DNA of 37,269 bases from Candidatus Woesearchaeota archaeon (lineage in GTDB: Archaea > Nanobdellota > Nanobdellia > SCGC-AAA011-G17 > GW2011-AR20): the NCBI GenBank assembly GCA_018303005.1, contig JAGVYY010000009.1, positions 1 to 37,269 on the forward strand, read 5' to 3'. A program made the position numbers and the translations under genes. Below the pieces are notes generated by a model. That model had not been told where the DNA came from. It saw only the letters and a program-made list of their open reading frames with translations, and did not search any database. The first letter of the stretch is position 1; each line of letters begins with the position of its first letter. This document shows positions 1-6,428 of this stretch, one piece after another.

Positions 1-375
1 AGCCGAGAACCTGTCGAGAGCTTCCTGCTGGTTTAATTCATTAAAAGATAAGTTCAGATTATTGATCTGTTTTGTATAATTCTTCTTTTCTTTTTGCTTT
101 TCTTCAGGTTTCTTCACTTTTAGAGGTTTATTTTCCCCCATGACTTGTTCTGCTGCTTTTTGCTCTTTCTTCTCTTCAGCTTTTTCCTGATTACTGGAAA
201 AGGTATCTTTGATGAATATTACTATAAAGATAAGAAGACATAAGGCTATAATAATCAATGGAAAGAACACTATCATTGAAACTTCTGTCCCGAGAACTTT
301 TATTGTTTGCTGGGCGTCTACAGTTCCTAATGTTAGTAAAAAAAATAATACTAAAAGATAATTGAGTCTATTCAT
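1..375 (-). CDS. Membrane protein, N-terminal part only (runs off the window)
   Basis: An open frame runs from an ATG at 375 to the window edge without a stop, giving 125 codons. The first 20 or so residues look like a signal peptide or anchor (Asn-Arg, then a Leu/Phe-rich core ending in VDAQ). A second hydrophobic stretch at about residues 34-55 (MIVFFPLIIIALCLLIFIVI) is a clear transmembrane helix. After it the chain becomes Lys/Glu-rich and probably coiled-coil, so this looks like a short exported segment, one membrane pass and a charged cytoplasmic tail. It is divergent from rpl7ae and shares the long upstream region with it. Function is not recognisable. It was not in the supplied open-frame list but is well supported by length and composition. 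Confidence 0.7.
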   Translation of the reverse strand, partial: MNRLNYLLVLFFLLTLGTVDAQQTIKVLGTEVSMIVFFPLIIIALCLLIFIVIFIKDTFSSNQEKAEEKKEQKAAEQVMGENKPLKVKKPEEKQKEKKNYTKQINNLNLSFNELNQQEALDRFSA

Positions 376-461
376 TGGACCTCTTTTTATTATTATGTAT
401 AATTTTGATATATTCATTGAGATTTACTGATATATAAATTTACCGTCGATAAAGAATTAAT

Positions 462-492
462 TAAGTCAGTCATATATCTGTATAAGTCAGTC
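462..492. repeat. Two direct copies of TAAGTCAGTC spaced 21 bp
   Basis: TAAGTCAGTC occurs at 462-471 and again at 483-492, and both copies are followed by a TA-rich tail. The 21-bp start-to-start spacing is two turns of the DNA helix, so a protein bound at both would lie on the same face. It lies between two divergent genes, which suggests an operator; no regulator is identified. Confidence 0.45.
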
Positions 493-680
493 TATATTTG
501 ACGCGTTTGACTTGTGGTTATGTGGTTTATATTCTTAATTAGATTATTAAATATGTTCTGTAATCATATAGAACATTATATTGAATTATTGAGTTACATA
601 CAATAATTGGATTTCGATTGAAATAATTGTTAATAAAAAAATAACCATTAGTTGTAATTATCAGTTCTAATCATTTTTGT

Positions 681-702
681 ATATATAACATGAGTTATAT
701 AT
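681..702. repeat. 22-bp perfect palindrome, 9-bp arms
   Basis: ATATATAAC (681-689), four bases ATGA, then GTTATATAT (694-702), an exact reverse complement. It could be a dimeric regulator site for either flanking gene. In such an A+T-rich region a chance palindrome is also possible. Confidence 0.35.
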
Positions 703-858
703 GTATTTACCGGGATAACTTCCTATATTGGTATGATTATAAGCCATATTGGATAATAATTTTATTCCTGTGTTATCCTGATATTATTTCATTCCAAAAG
801 ATTTTTAAACCTATTTTATGCCTATTAAGATATAGTATTATAATTATGGAGGAATAAA

Positions 859-1200
859 ATGGCTGAAGTTTCAAAAGAATTACAAGAAAAAGCTTATGAA
901 GCTGTTGAAATTGCTAAGAAGACAGGAAAGATAAGAAAAGGCACTAATGAAGTCACTAAAGTTATAGAAAAGGGTATTGCCAAACTTGTTGTCATTGCAG
1001 AAAATGTCAACCCACCTGAGATAATAATGCACCTGCCTATTTTATGCGATGAAAAAAACATACTTTATGTGCATGTCCCTAGCAAAGAAGACCTTGGAGC
1101 TTCCTGTGGCCTTGATGTGCCGACTGCAAGCATTGCGATAATACAGGAAGGTGATGCTAAGGAGATCATAAGAGAGATAAGCATCAAACTTAAAAAATAA
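859..1200 (+). CDS. rpl7ae: 50S ribosomal protein L7Ae
   Basis: A 113-residue protein of the L7Ae/L30e/Gadd45 family, which binds kink-turn RNA. In archaea it serves in the large ribosomal subunit, in box C/D and H/ACA guide RNPs and in RNase P. The K-turn contact region [17 protein letters not shown] lies at about residues 23-39, followed by the family strand [13 protein letters not shown] and the later segment [14 protein letters not shown]. Length is close to the usual ~120. The start is fixed by a GGAGG eight bases upstream. It heads a cluster with S28e and L24e, an order common in archaea. Confidence 0.95.
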   Translation: MAEVSKELQEKAYEAVEIAKKTGKIRKGTNEVTKVIEKGIAKLVVIAENVNPPEIIMHLPILCDEKNILYVHVPSKEDLGASCGLDVPTASIAIIQEGDAKEIIREISIKLKK

Positions 1201-1219
1201 TTGAATAAATTAGGCTAAC

Positions 1220-1487
1220 ATGATAGAAAAAGGCAAGAAAGGGAAAAATGAAAACCCTAGACAAGGAAATGTTAAGATGGTGTTCTCTCAACCATCAAGT
1301 ACATTGTTTTCTATGAAAAACTGGAATGAGAGGAGAAGTAACCCAAGTGAGATGTAAGATACTTGAAGGGAGAGACTCTGGGAAAATATTAAGGCGAAAT
1401 GTTAAAGGTCCAATAAGAGTTGAAGATGTCTTAATGCTTAGGGAAACTGAAATAGAATCAAGAAAATTAACCCAGGGAAGAAAATAA
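1220..1487 (+). CDS. rps28e: 30S ribosomal protein S28e, reading frame interrupted
   Basis: From 1326 to 1487 the frame encodes an unmistakable S28e core ([19 protein letters not shown] preceded by K, then NVKGPIRV and [14 protein letters not shown]). In that frame there is a TGA at 1314-1316, so only 53 residues can be read from the internal ATG at 1326. The expected N-terminal part reads from an ATG at 1220 in another frame, beginning with a Lys/Asn-rich stretch ([16 protein letters not shown]). Joining the two needs one +1 step near the five-A run at 1316-1320. S28e is universal in archaea, so a sequence/assembly indel, true frameshifting or a short variant starting at 1326 are the options. 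The joined N-terminal half is poorly like the family, so its exact frame is uncertain. Confidence 0.7.
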
Positions 1488-1488
1488 A

Positions 1489-1668
1489 ATGAGTAATTGC
1501 AGTTTTTGCGGGAATCTGATAAAGCTTGGTTCAGGTGTCACATTGATTAGAAATGATTCCAGAATCCTAAGATTCTGCAAGAGCAAATGTGAAAAAAATA
1601 TGCTGAAACTTAACAGGAAATCAAGAAATATTAAATGGACCAAATTTTATGAAAAAGGCACTAAGTAA
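1489..1668 (+). CDS. rpl24e: 50S ribosomal protein L24e
   Basis: A 59-residue protein that starts one base after the S28e stop codon. It is a small zinc-ribbon ribosomal protein: CSFCG at residues 4-8 and FCKSKC at about 34-39 give the C-x2-C and C-x3-C metal ligands, and the tail NRKSRNIKWTKFYEK is the typical L24e basic end. Length matches archaeal L24e (about 55-65). The tight spacing shows co-transcription with rpl7ae and S28e. It was absent from the supplied open-frame list because of its size. Confidence 0.93.
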   Translation: MSNCSFCGNLIKLGSGVTLIRNDSRILRFCKSKCEKNMLKLNRKSRNIKWTKFYEKGTK

Positions 1669-1681
1669 TTTATTTTTTTGT
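1669..1681 (+). terminator. T-rich tract after rpl24e
   Basis: The rpl24e stop codon is followed at once by a tract of mostly T. Archaeal RNA polymerase commonly terminates at U-rich tracts without a hairpin, and the next gene is on the opposite strand, so this is a reasonable end for the ribosomal operon. Confidence 0.4.
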
Positions 1682-1732
1682 GAGAGGTAAGTTTTTTAAA
1701 AAAGAGATTTTAATGTATAGGTCATATTATAA

Positions 1733-2242
1733 TCAAAAAAATTCAAAAGATTTTTCTTCTATAGTTTTAATTAATCTTCTAAGCGTGTAATACTTATAAT
1801 CTAGATATCCCTGATTAGGAAAATAGATTCTAAGATTTCTACTTCTCCTTTTTAGGTCTCGAATGCTGATATCACTTTTAGGATGTATAACAACTGATTT
1901 TTTTGAGTGAATATCATAATTATAAGTATTACAACAAAAAAGTAATATTACCCGTCCAATACCATCTACTTCATCTATCCAGTCTTGAATGCTGAATTTT
2001 TGTTTATTATCTATAAACATCCATGAATCACAGTTTTCAGATGCGTGTGCATCAAACAGAATGTATCCTTCTAAACCTTGATTATGGCTATGGATTTTTA
2101 ATAACTCCAAAAATGATTTTCTTTTTGTAAATAATCCTACCATTGTCTCAAGATGTTTCTCTAAATAGCTTAATGAACTATTTTTGTTGTAAAAATCCGA
2201 TGAGATATAATAATGATTTTTTCCAAAAGTAAATATTTCCAT
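1733..2242 (-). CDS. Unknown protein with caspase/CHAT-like His and Cys motifs
   Basis: A 169-residue protein I cannot assign to a named family. Two hydrophobic strands carry the right residues for a clan CD cysteine peptidase fold: GYILFDAHASENCDSW (about 59-74), with His after a strand ending in Asp, and IGRVILLFCCNTYNY (about 95-109), with Cys at the end of the next strand. The spacing, with a short SIQDWIDEV helix between, resembles caspase, CHAT and gingipain cores. No signal peptide or membrane segment is seen. It is the last gene of a four-gene minus-strand operon, two bases after the CYTH gene, and the first two genes encode peptidases. The fold assignment is inference from pattern; an inactive or unrelated protein is possible. 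Confidence 0.5.
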   Translation of the reverse strand: MEIFTFGKNHYYISSDFYNKNSSLSYLEKHLETMVGLFTKRKSFLELLKIHSHNQGLEGYILFDAHASENCDSWMFIDNKQKFSIQDWIDEVDGIGRVILLFCCNTYNYDIHSKKSVVIHPKSDISIRDLKRRSRNLRIYFPNQGYLDYKYYTLRRLIKTIEEKSFEFF

Positions 2243-2244
2243 AA

Positions 2245-2742
2245 TTATTTGTTATCCTGTTTGTAAATATTTATTAATTTTTTGAATTCTATTTTATTAA
2301 TGTTTATAAGCTTAGAATCTTTTCCTAACGAAGTATTTGTTATTTCTTTCCCAAACCATTTCAATGGCTTAAAGATTTTCGCCTCTTTAACAGATTTAAA
2401 TTCCACCTCTGCTCTTATTAATCCTTTATAATCACCATGATATATCTTTACTGTTACGCTTGGATTTTTTGAGATTGTGTAACTTTCTCTTATTATTGAC
2501 TTTGATGCACCTTTCTTTAATTTATCGAATTGCTCTTTTGAGATTTCTAATTTTTCTGTTTTTCTTGATAGTTTTGACAAATTGAATTTTTTCTCAAGCT
2601 CGTATACGCTTCCTTTTCTTTGAATCCTTTCTTCATAATCTGGGCTTACTTTCAGAAAATATCTTTCATAGTGAATTGATTTCTTTCTAGATAAATCTGG
2701 TAAATCCTTAACTAGGAACTTTCTTTCTATTTCACTATTCAT
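2245..2742 (-). CDS. CYTH-domain (triphosphate tunnel) protein
   Basis: A 165-residue protein opening with EIERKFLV at residues 4-11, the ExExK signature of the CYTH / triphosphate tunnel metalloenzyme superfamily (CyaB adenylate cyclase, thiamine triphosphatase, inorganic triphosphatase). Later strands keep alternating charged residues expected to point into the tunnel: EERIQRKG, YELEKKF, and RAEVEFKSVKEAK with the late Glu pair. Length fits single-domain members. The substrate cannot be told from sequence; an inorganic or organic triphosphate hydrolase is the likeliest role. It begins one base after the M24 peptidase stop and is followed within two bases by the caspase-like gene. Confidence 0.8.
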   Translation of the reverse strand: MNSEIERKFLVKDLPDLSRKKSIHYERYFLKVSPDYEERIQRKGSVYELEKKFNLSKLSRKTEKLEISKEQFDKLKKGASKSIIRESYTISKNPSVTVKIYHGDYKGLIRAEVEFKSVKEAKIFKPLKWFGKEITNTSLGKDSKLININKIEFKKLINIYKQDNK

Positions 2743-2743
2743 T

Positions 2744-3787
2744 TTATTTAATAACCAAATTTTTATTAACTTTTGTTAGAATTTCTTTTTTGCTTTTTAA
2801 TACATAAACTGAATCTTCTATCCTTACTCCGATTCTTCCCTTGTAGTAACCCGGTTCTATTGTATAAACTGTATTTTCTTTTAATTTATCCCTTGATAGC
2901 TCTTTTAAATTTGGGAATTCATGTATTTCAATTCCTATTCCATGGCCTAGACCATGTATAAAATATTTACCTAGTTTATTCTTAGCATTGATAAATAATT
3001 TAGAACAAGAAATTGTTTTTGATTTTATTGATTCTTTATTTACATCTAGAACTTTATTATAAATTTCAATCTCTTTTTTATCTGATTTTCCTATATAAAT
3101 TGTTCTTGTAATGTCTGAGCAATAATTTTTGTATTTAACACCTAAATCAATAACTGTAAATCCATTTAGTTTTTTATTTGTTGAAAGATGATGTGGATTA
3201 GAGGAGTTTATTCCGGAAGCTACAATGGGAGGAAATGAAGGTTCTAAATTCAATTTTTTAATTTCATCTTCAATAAATTTTTTTACTTGAAGTTCTGTTT
3301 TATTTTTATTGCAATAATTAATCGTTTTTTTCATTATTAAAGAAGAGAAAGAACAAGACTTTTTAAGTAGTTTAATTTCTTCTTCTGTTTTTACAGATCT
3401 TAGCTTTAACAGAGACCTAGAAATATCAACAAATTTTGCTTTCAATTCTTTTTTTAATAATCTATATTGGTTTAGAGTTATGTTATTCTTGTTTATTGCA
3501 ATTTTCTTTCCTTTTACCAATGATTTTAATTGTTTTAACGGTTCTTTATTAATCTTGAATATTCTTTTAATTCTTGAATATTTTTTAGCTATTGAATATT
3601 CTAAATTTGAGACCTGTAAGAATGGTTTTTTAGTTCCGGGGATTATTAGCAGAGAATAAACTGCCATTGATTCAGGGATTTGTGTAAAATAAGTAAAATT
3701 GTGGTCTATGGACTTTTCTGAATTTAATAATAAGCAGTAATCTATTTTTTTGTTTTTTAAATAACTCTGAAACTCTTTTATTCTCAT
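2744..3787 (-). CDS. Xaa-Pro aminopeptidase family protein (M24)
   Basis: A 347-residue cytoplasmic metallopeptidase of the M24 'pita-bread' fold, which typically removes residues before proline. The N-terminal creatinase-like domain covers about residues 1-125 and the catalytic domain the rest. Metal ligands are visible: Asp in TVIDLGVKYKNYCSD and its second Asp in SDITRT, His in HGLGHGIGIEIHE, Glu in YTIEPG and Glu in GVRIEDSV. Length matches prolidase/PepQ enzymes. Its start overlaps the stop of the upstream M29 gene by four bases (ATGA), so the two are translationally coupled, pointing to shared work in peptide breakdown. Confidence 0.88.
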   Translation of the reverse strand: MRIKEFQSYLKNKKIDYCLLLNSEKSIDHNFTYFTQIPESMAVYSLLIIPGTKKPFLQVSNLEYSIAKKYSRIKRIFKINKEPLKQLKSLVKGKKIAINKNNITLNQYRLLKKELKAKFVDISRSLLKLRSVKTEEEIKLLKKSCSFSSLIMKKTINYCNKNKTELQVKKFIEDEIKKLNLEPSFPPIVASGINSSNPHHLSTNKKLNGFTVIDLGVKYKNYCSDITRTIYIGKSDKKEIEIYNKVLDVNKESIKSKTISCSKLFINAKNKLGKYFIHGLGHGIGIEIHEFPNLKELSRDKLKENTVYTIEPGYYKGRIGVRIEDSVYVLKSKKEILTKVNKNLVIK

Positions 3788-4734
3788 ATTAAAAATTTTC
3801 CATCTTTCATTATTATATTATGTTCTGTTTTTATCGTTGGTTTAAACAGGATACAATCCAAATGCACGGTTGAATACACTTCTCCACCCATAGCAGCTGC
3901 ATTTCCATAAGCTATATGTACAGTTCCCTTGCATTTCTCATCTTCAAGTATATTCCCAATTACCTTTGCTTTATAGTTTGTTCCTATTCCTAACTCTGCA
4001 ATATTAGTGGCATTCTTTACTGTGTTAAAAATTTTTGATAATCTTGACTTTTTGTCTGAGATGTAAACAACTGTATTGCTTTTGACTATTAATCTTGTCT
4101 TAGGCTTACAATAAACAGCATCATCATCCTTAAAGGAATCAATTATGATAATCCCATTAGTTTTATTCTCATCTGGCGCTATATAAATTTCTCCTGCCGG
4201 TAAATTGCTTTCTTCCTTGTTTTTATGCACTATTCCGAGGTCTGGTTCCCATTTTCTTTTTGTTGTTGAGAATGTTATGTCAGCTCCAGATGGAGTAGTT
4301 ATATGAATTTTTTTAGATTTGTCCAGTATGTGCTTTAACTTTAATGTTAATGCATTCATCTTTTTATAATCAATATCTATAATCTGCATAACTTCTTCTG
4401 TTATTCCGGGAAGTGTAACTGCCCTTGCCCCTTTTTTACAAGCATTTACCCTTGCTTTAGTATGCGTCAGAGACATTGTTGTAGGGCATATAAGAATATT
4501 ATAATGCAACATTTCCCCAGCAACTTCTTTTGGCGGCTCTTCTCCATGAATTTTGCCAACAGGGATAATTATTAATTTTACCTTATCGGTTATTTTCTTT
4601 GCTTGTTTTTCTATCTCTCTTGCTATTGTTAATTTATTTTTATCTGTTATAATTAAAACTGATTCATTTTTCTTAACATTTAAGCAGGTTCTGACTAAGA
4701 TTCTTGCTGGATTTTTTATATTTATTAATTTCAT
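3784..4734 (-). CDS. Aminopeptidase T-like metallopeptidase (M29 family)
   Basis: A 316-residue protein resembling the leucyl aminopeptidase/AmpS (M29, COG2309) family, which hydrolyses N-terminal residues using two metal ions. Supporting segments are NLPAGEIYIAPDE (conserved Glu of the family), AELGIGTNYKA, the following EDEKCKGTVHIAYGN, and STVHLDCILF with His-x-Asp. It is a little shorter than typical members (about 360-410 residues) and the N-terminal half is less conserved, so catalysis is not certain. It is the first gene of the minus-strand operon; a TATA-like aatatataaac lies at about 4758-4769, with the ATG some 28 bases downstream, consistent with a nearly leaderless transcript. Confidence 0.78.
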   Translation of the reverse strand: MKLINIKNPARILVRTCLNVKKNESVLIITDKNKLTIAREIEKQAKKITDKVKLIIIPVGKIHGEEPPKEVAGEMLHYNILICPTTMSLTHTKARVNACKKGARAVTLPGITEEVMQIIDIDYKKMNALTLKLKHILDKSKKIHITTPSGADITFSTTKRKWEPDLGIVHKNKEESNLPAGEIYIAPDENKTNGIIIIDSFKDDDAVYCKPKTRLIVKSNTVVYISDKKSRLSKIFNTVKNATNIAELGIGTNYKAKVIGNILEDEKCKGTVHIAYGNAAAMGGEVYSTVHLDCILFKPTIKTEHNIIMKDGKFLI

Positions 4735-4868
4735 GTTTTATTGAATTATAGAGCTGTTTATATATTTTTTGAGAATGTTAGTAGTTGGGTAAGTAACCAT
4801 TCTGGAAACCTAATCTCTCTTAAAATATAGAAGATATACCTGGATATGCTAAAAAGAATTTCTGTTTA

Positions 4869-4889
4869 ATTAATTAAAAAAAGAAAAGA
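4869..4889 (-). terminator. U-rich terminator tract after proC
   Basis: Read on the minus strand just past the proC stop codon, the sequence is a pyrimidine tract with seven consecutive T (cttttctttttttaatt). No strong hairpin precedes it. It fits archaeal U-tract termination and separates proC from the M29 operon. Confidence 0.4.
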
Positions 4890-4899
4890 CTTAGAAAAT

Positions 4900-5688
4900 T
4901 TATTTTCTACATGTAATAACTGTCTTTTTTACACACTCAGTTATCAGATTGTAGCTCCCATTTTCCATTAGGAAATCGTGTAATTTCCCTGTAAAACTTC
5001 CTGGACCTGCCACAAGATTGTAGATTTCCTCTCCAGTCATTCCTCTTCGCAAATTATTTGCAATCCCCTCAAGAGTTGCGGCATACATGATTCTTGCATC
5101 TTCTCTACTCAATCCATCTAAAGAGTTTATTTTGTGCTCTATTGCTTTTGCTATTAAACCTGTATCACAAGCAATCCAAGTCCTATCTGCCAAAACACCT
5201 TCTTCTACCTCTCTTGCTGAAACTCCAAAAATGTATTTCACAGCAGTTTCATCTTCTCTAATTTTTTGAGAGCCAAATGTATATGCAGCCACTTCATCAT
5301 ATACAGAAATACCAGTTATTACTCTACAAACTCTTGAATCAGTAAGAATCTTCTCTATTTCTGCTATGCCCTTTGCTGCTGCAAGGGAGATTACCAACTT
5401 ATCTTTAGTATGATATTTTATCTCATTACATACTTCGTCAATAAGATATGGCTTTACGCTAAGAACCACAACTTCAGAATTTTCAACAGCATAGCAATTG
5501 TCATTGGTAACTTCAATCTTATATTGCTGTTTTAGATATTCTAGCCTTTCTTGATCTCTTCTTGTTGCAATTACTTTTTGGTGTCTTTTTCTAATGAGAG
5601 AATCAACCACTGCAGTTCCTAACCTTCCTGCGCCTATTACAGAAATAGTTTTATCTCTCAGAAGGAATACAACCATCGGTATTCCCAA
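4900..5688 (-). CDS. proC: Pyrroline-5-carboxylate reductase-like protein
   Basis: A 262-residue NAD(P)-dependent reductase expected to make proline from pyrroline-5-carboxylate. The Rossmann start TISVIGAGRLGTAV is at about residues 14-27, then VVVLSVKPYLIDEV and LVISLAAAKGI, all typical of P5CR. The C-terminal helical domain carries GMTGEEIYNLVAGPGSFTG, which stands where P5CR has its SPGGTT segment and departs from it, so a related imine reductase is possible. The track start is TTG (5688); an ATG at 5676 gives a more usual N-terminus. Neither has a well-placed Shine-Dalgarno. A 29-codon ORF with a strong one (5651-5740) overlaps the start in another frame and could feed into proC by a +1 step. 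The long leader suggests regulation. Confidence 0.8.
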   Translation of the reverse strand: MGIPMVVFLLRDKTISVIGAGRLGTAVVDSLIRKRHQKVIATRRDQERLEYLKQQYKIEVTNDNCYAVENSEVVVLSVKPYLIDEVCNEIKYHTKDKLVISLAAAKGIAEIEKILTDSRVCRVITGISVYDEVAAYTFGSQKIREDETAVKYIFGVSAREVEEGVLADRTWIACDTGLIAKAIEHKINSLDGLSREDARIMYAATLEGIANNLRRGMTGEEIYNLVAGPGSFTGKLHDFLMENGSYNLITECVKKTVITCRK

Positions 5689-5740
5689 AAGCTTCTATGC
5701 TTCCTCCTTCAAATTCTTCCATTCTTTGGTCTAATCTCAT
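5651..5740 (-). CDS. Small ORF overlapping the proC start, strong ribosome binding site
   Basis: Twenty-nine codons from an ATG at 5740 with GGAGGAAATAAA directly upstream, the best Shine-Dalgarno in the neighbourhood. It begins MRLDQRMEEFEGG and ends CIPSER, stopping with TAA at 5651-5653 inside proC, where the two frames overlap by 38 bases. A +1 step anywhere between 5651 and 5697 would continue it directly into the Rossmann strand TISVIGAG of proC. It may therefore be a coupling leader peptide, the true N-terminus of proC, or a mark of a single-base error. The peptide itself is not recognisable. Confidence 0.5.
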   Translation of the reverse strand: MRLDQRMEEFEGGSIEAFGNTDGCIPSER

Positions 5741-5800
5741 TTTATTTCCTCCGTTATGTTCTTTAGAAAATATCCTGATACATCTTAAGAAGACAGGACA

Positions 5801-5827
5801 AAAAATGATGGAGGCACTATTGTGCCT
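5801..5827 (-). promoter_or_regulatory. Attenuator-like hairpin and T-run in the proC leader
   Basis: On the minus strand AGGCAC (5827-5822), a four-base loop AATA and GTGCCT (5817-5812) form a perfect 6-bp stem, followed within a few bases by CATCATTTTTTG. The stop codon (TAG) of the upstream leader ORF starts inside the loop and its last base begins the 3' arm, so a ribosome that finishes the leader would cover the hairpin. The layout is that of a transcription attenuator; this function in an archaeon is inference. Confidence 0.45.
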
Positions 5828-5897
5828 GTGCGGGTTTGGGAGAATTGGATTTATTAAAATCAGAAGTTACAATTTCTAAATTTATTCTCTGAGCCAT
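5817..5897 (-). CDS. Putative proline-containing leader peptide for proC
   Basis: Twenty-six residues from an ATG at 5897 to a TAG at 5817-5819. A TATA-like ctttaaat (5921-5928) is 27 bases upstream, so the ATG would sit at the transcription start, as in leaderless archaeal mRNAs. The peptide starts MAQRINLEIV, contains SDFNKSNS and then Pro-Lys-Pro encoded by CCC AAA CCC, directly before the hairpin. Proline codons in a leader ahead of proC suggest starvation sensing, but two Pro codons are few. The 25-bp block coding SDFNKSNS recurs with two mismatches at the start of hisG. Confidence 0.45.
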   Translation of the reverse strand: MAQRINLEIVTSDFNKSNSPKPAQAQ

Positions 5898-5952
5898 AAT
5901 AATATACAAAACGATTATCTATTTAAAGTTTTCTGAAATTTTTTAAAAATGT

Positions 5953-5983
5953 CTTATTCCGAAATAAGGTAGAACATTTATAA
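5953..5983 (+). promoter_or_regulatory. Palindromic site and TATA box of the gene at 6006
   Basis: CTTATT-CCGA-AATAAG (5953-5968) is an inverted repeat ending nine bases before a TATA box (tttata, 5978-5983). The ATG at 6006 is about 26 bases from the TATA centre, so transcription likely starts at the start codon. A 17-bp version with two differences recurs upstream of mntA (10458-10475), which suggests a shared regulator. Confidence 0.5.
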
Positions 5984-6005
5984 GTTTTTTGAATTAAATA
6001 AAGTT

Positions 6006-6428
6006 ATGGAACCTACTAACGTTAATATCTGGGAAGAAGATGCCTCTGTGAAGGATTTCTTTACTGTTTGCTGCGAGTTAAGGTTTGTTAGACATGATTA
6101 TTGTGGCAAGTTCGGCATCGAATCTATTGATAATGAGGATATATCTTATAAGCTAGCCCATATTGCTATGGGCCAAGAAGGTTACCAAAATTATGAGCAG
6201 GGATGGTTAAGCTTTAGTATTGATAATAAAAACCTTGAAGAGTTAGTATTTTTTTCAGTAAAAGAAAAAAACGGAAAAATTGCTTATAGAACAAATGTAA
6301 TTGTAGAAAACAAAAGAGGATACATCCGAGACCTGAACTATTATCTCACAAAAAATAGGCTATGTGATTTTGATTCAACATATTCAAAAATTTTTAAATT
6401 AACATTTACTGTAACGAGGTTTTCTTAA
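6006..6428 (+). CDS. Hypothetical protein, 140 residues
   Basis: I do not recognise this protein. It is soluble-looking, acidic in its first third (NIWEEDASVKDFF), with scattered cysteines (TVCCELRF, HDYCGKF) that do not form a clear zinc motif, and a run of likely beta strands in the second half (GWLSFSID, ELVFFSVKEKNGKIAYRTNVIVENKRGYI). It is a monocistronic, leaderless-type unit with its own palindromic promoter element. Its last 23 bases overlap the 3' end of tgt on the opposite strand. The real start is well supported by the TATA spacing. Confidence 0.6.
   Translation: MEPTNVNIWEEDASVKDFFTVCCELRFVRHDYCGKFGIESIDNEDISYKLAHIAMGQEGYQNYEQGWLSFSIDNKNLEELVFFSVKEKNGKIAYRTNVIVENKRGYIRDLNYYLTKNRLCDFDSTYSKIFKLTFTVTRFS

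Larger units (their letters stand above)
376..858. promoter_or_regulatory. Divergent intergenic region upstream of rpl7ae, no gene seen
   Basis: This 483-bp stretch is very A+T-rich and no convincing open frame was found on either strand. It carries the promoter of rpl7ae: a TATA-like tttttaaacc at about 799-808, then a purine-rich GGAGG at 848-852 just before the ATG at 859, so rpl7ae has a short leader with a Shine-Dalgarno site rather than a leaderless start. It also holds a spaced direct repeat (462-492), a 22-bp palindrome (681-702), and a looser inverted pair GGATAAC/GTTATCC near 713 and 772. An RNA gene cannot be excluded. Confidence 0.5.

Noticed and set aside
1314-1316. TGA read as glycine in rps28e
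   Set aside because: The TGA is near the place of a conserved Gly in S28e, but TGA is used as a normal stop elsewhere (for example sppA and the pilin at 29545), and other bases in that frame do not match S28e.
5697-5879. Plus-strand ORF across the proC leader
   Set aside because: It is antisense to the leader ORFs, has no promoter or ribosome binding site, and resembles no protein.
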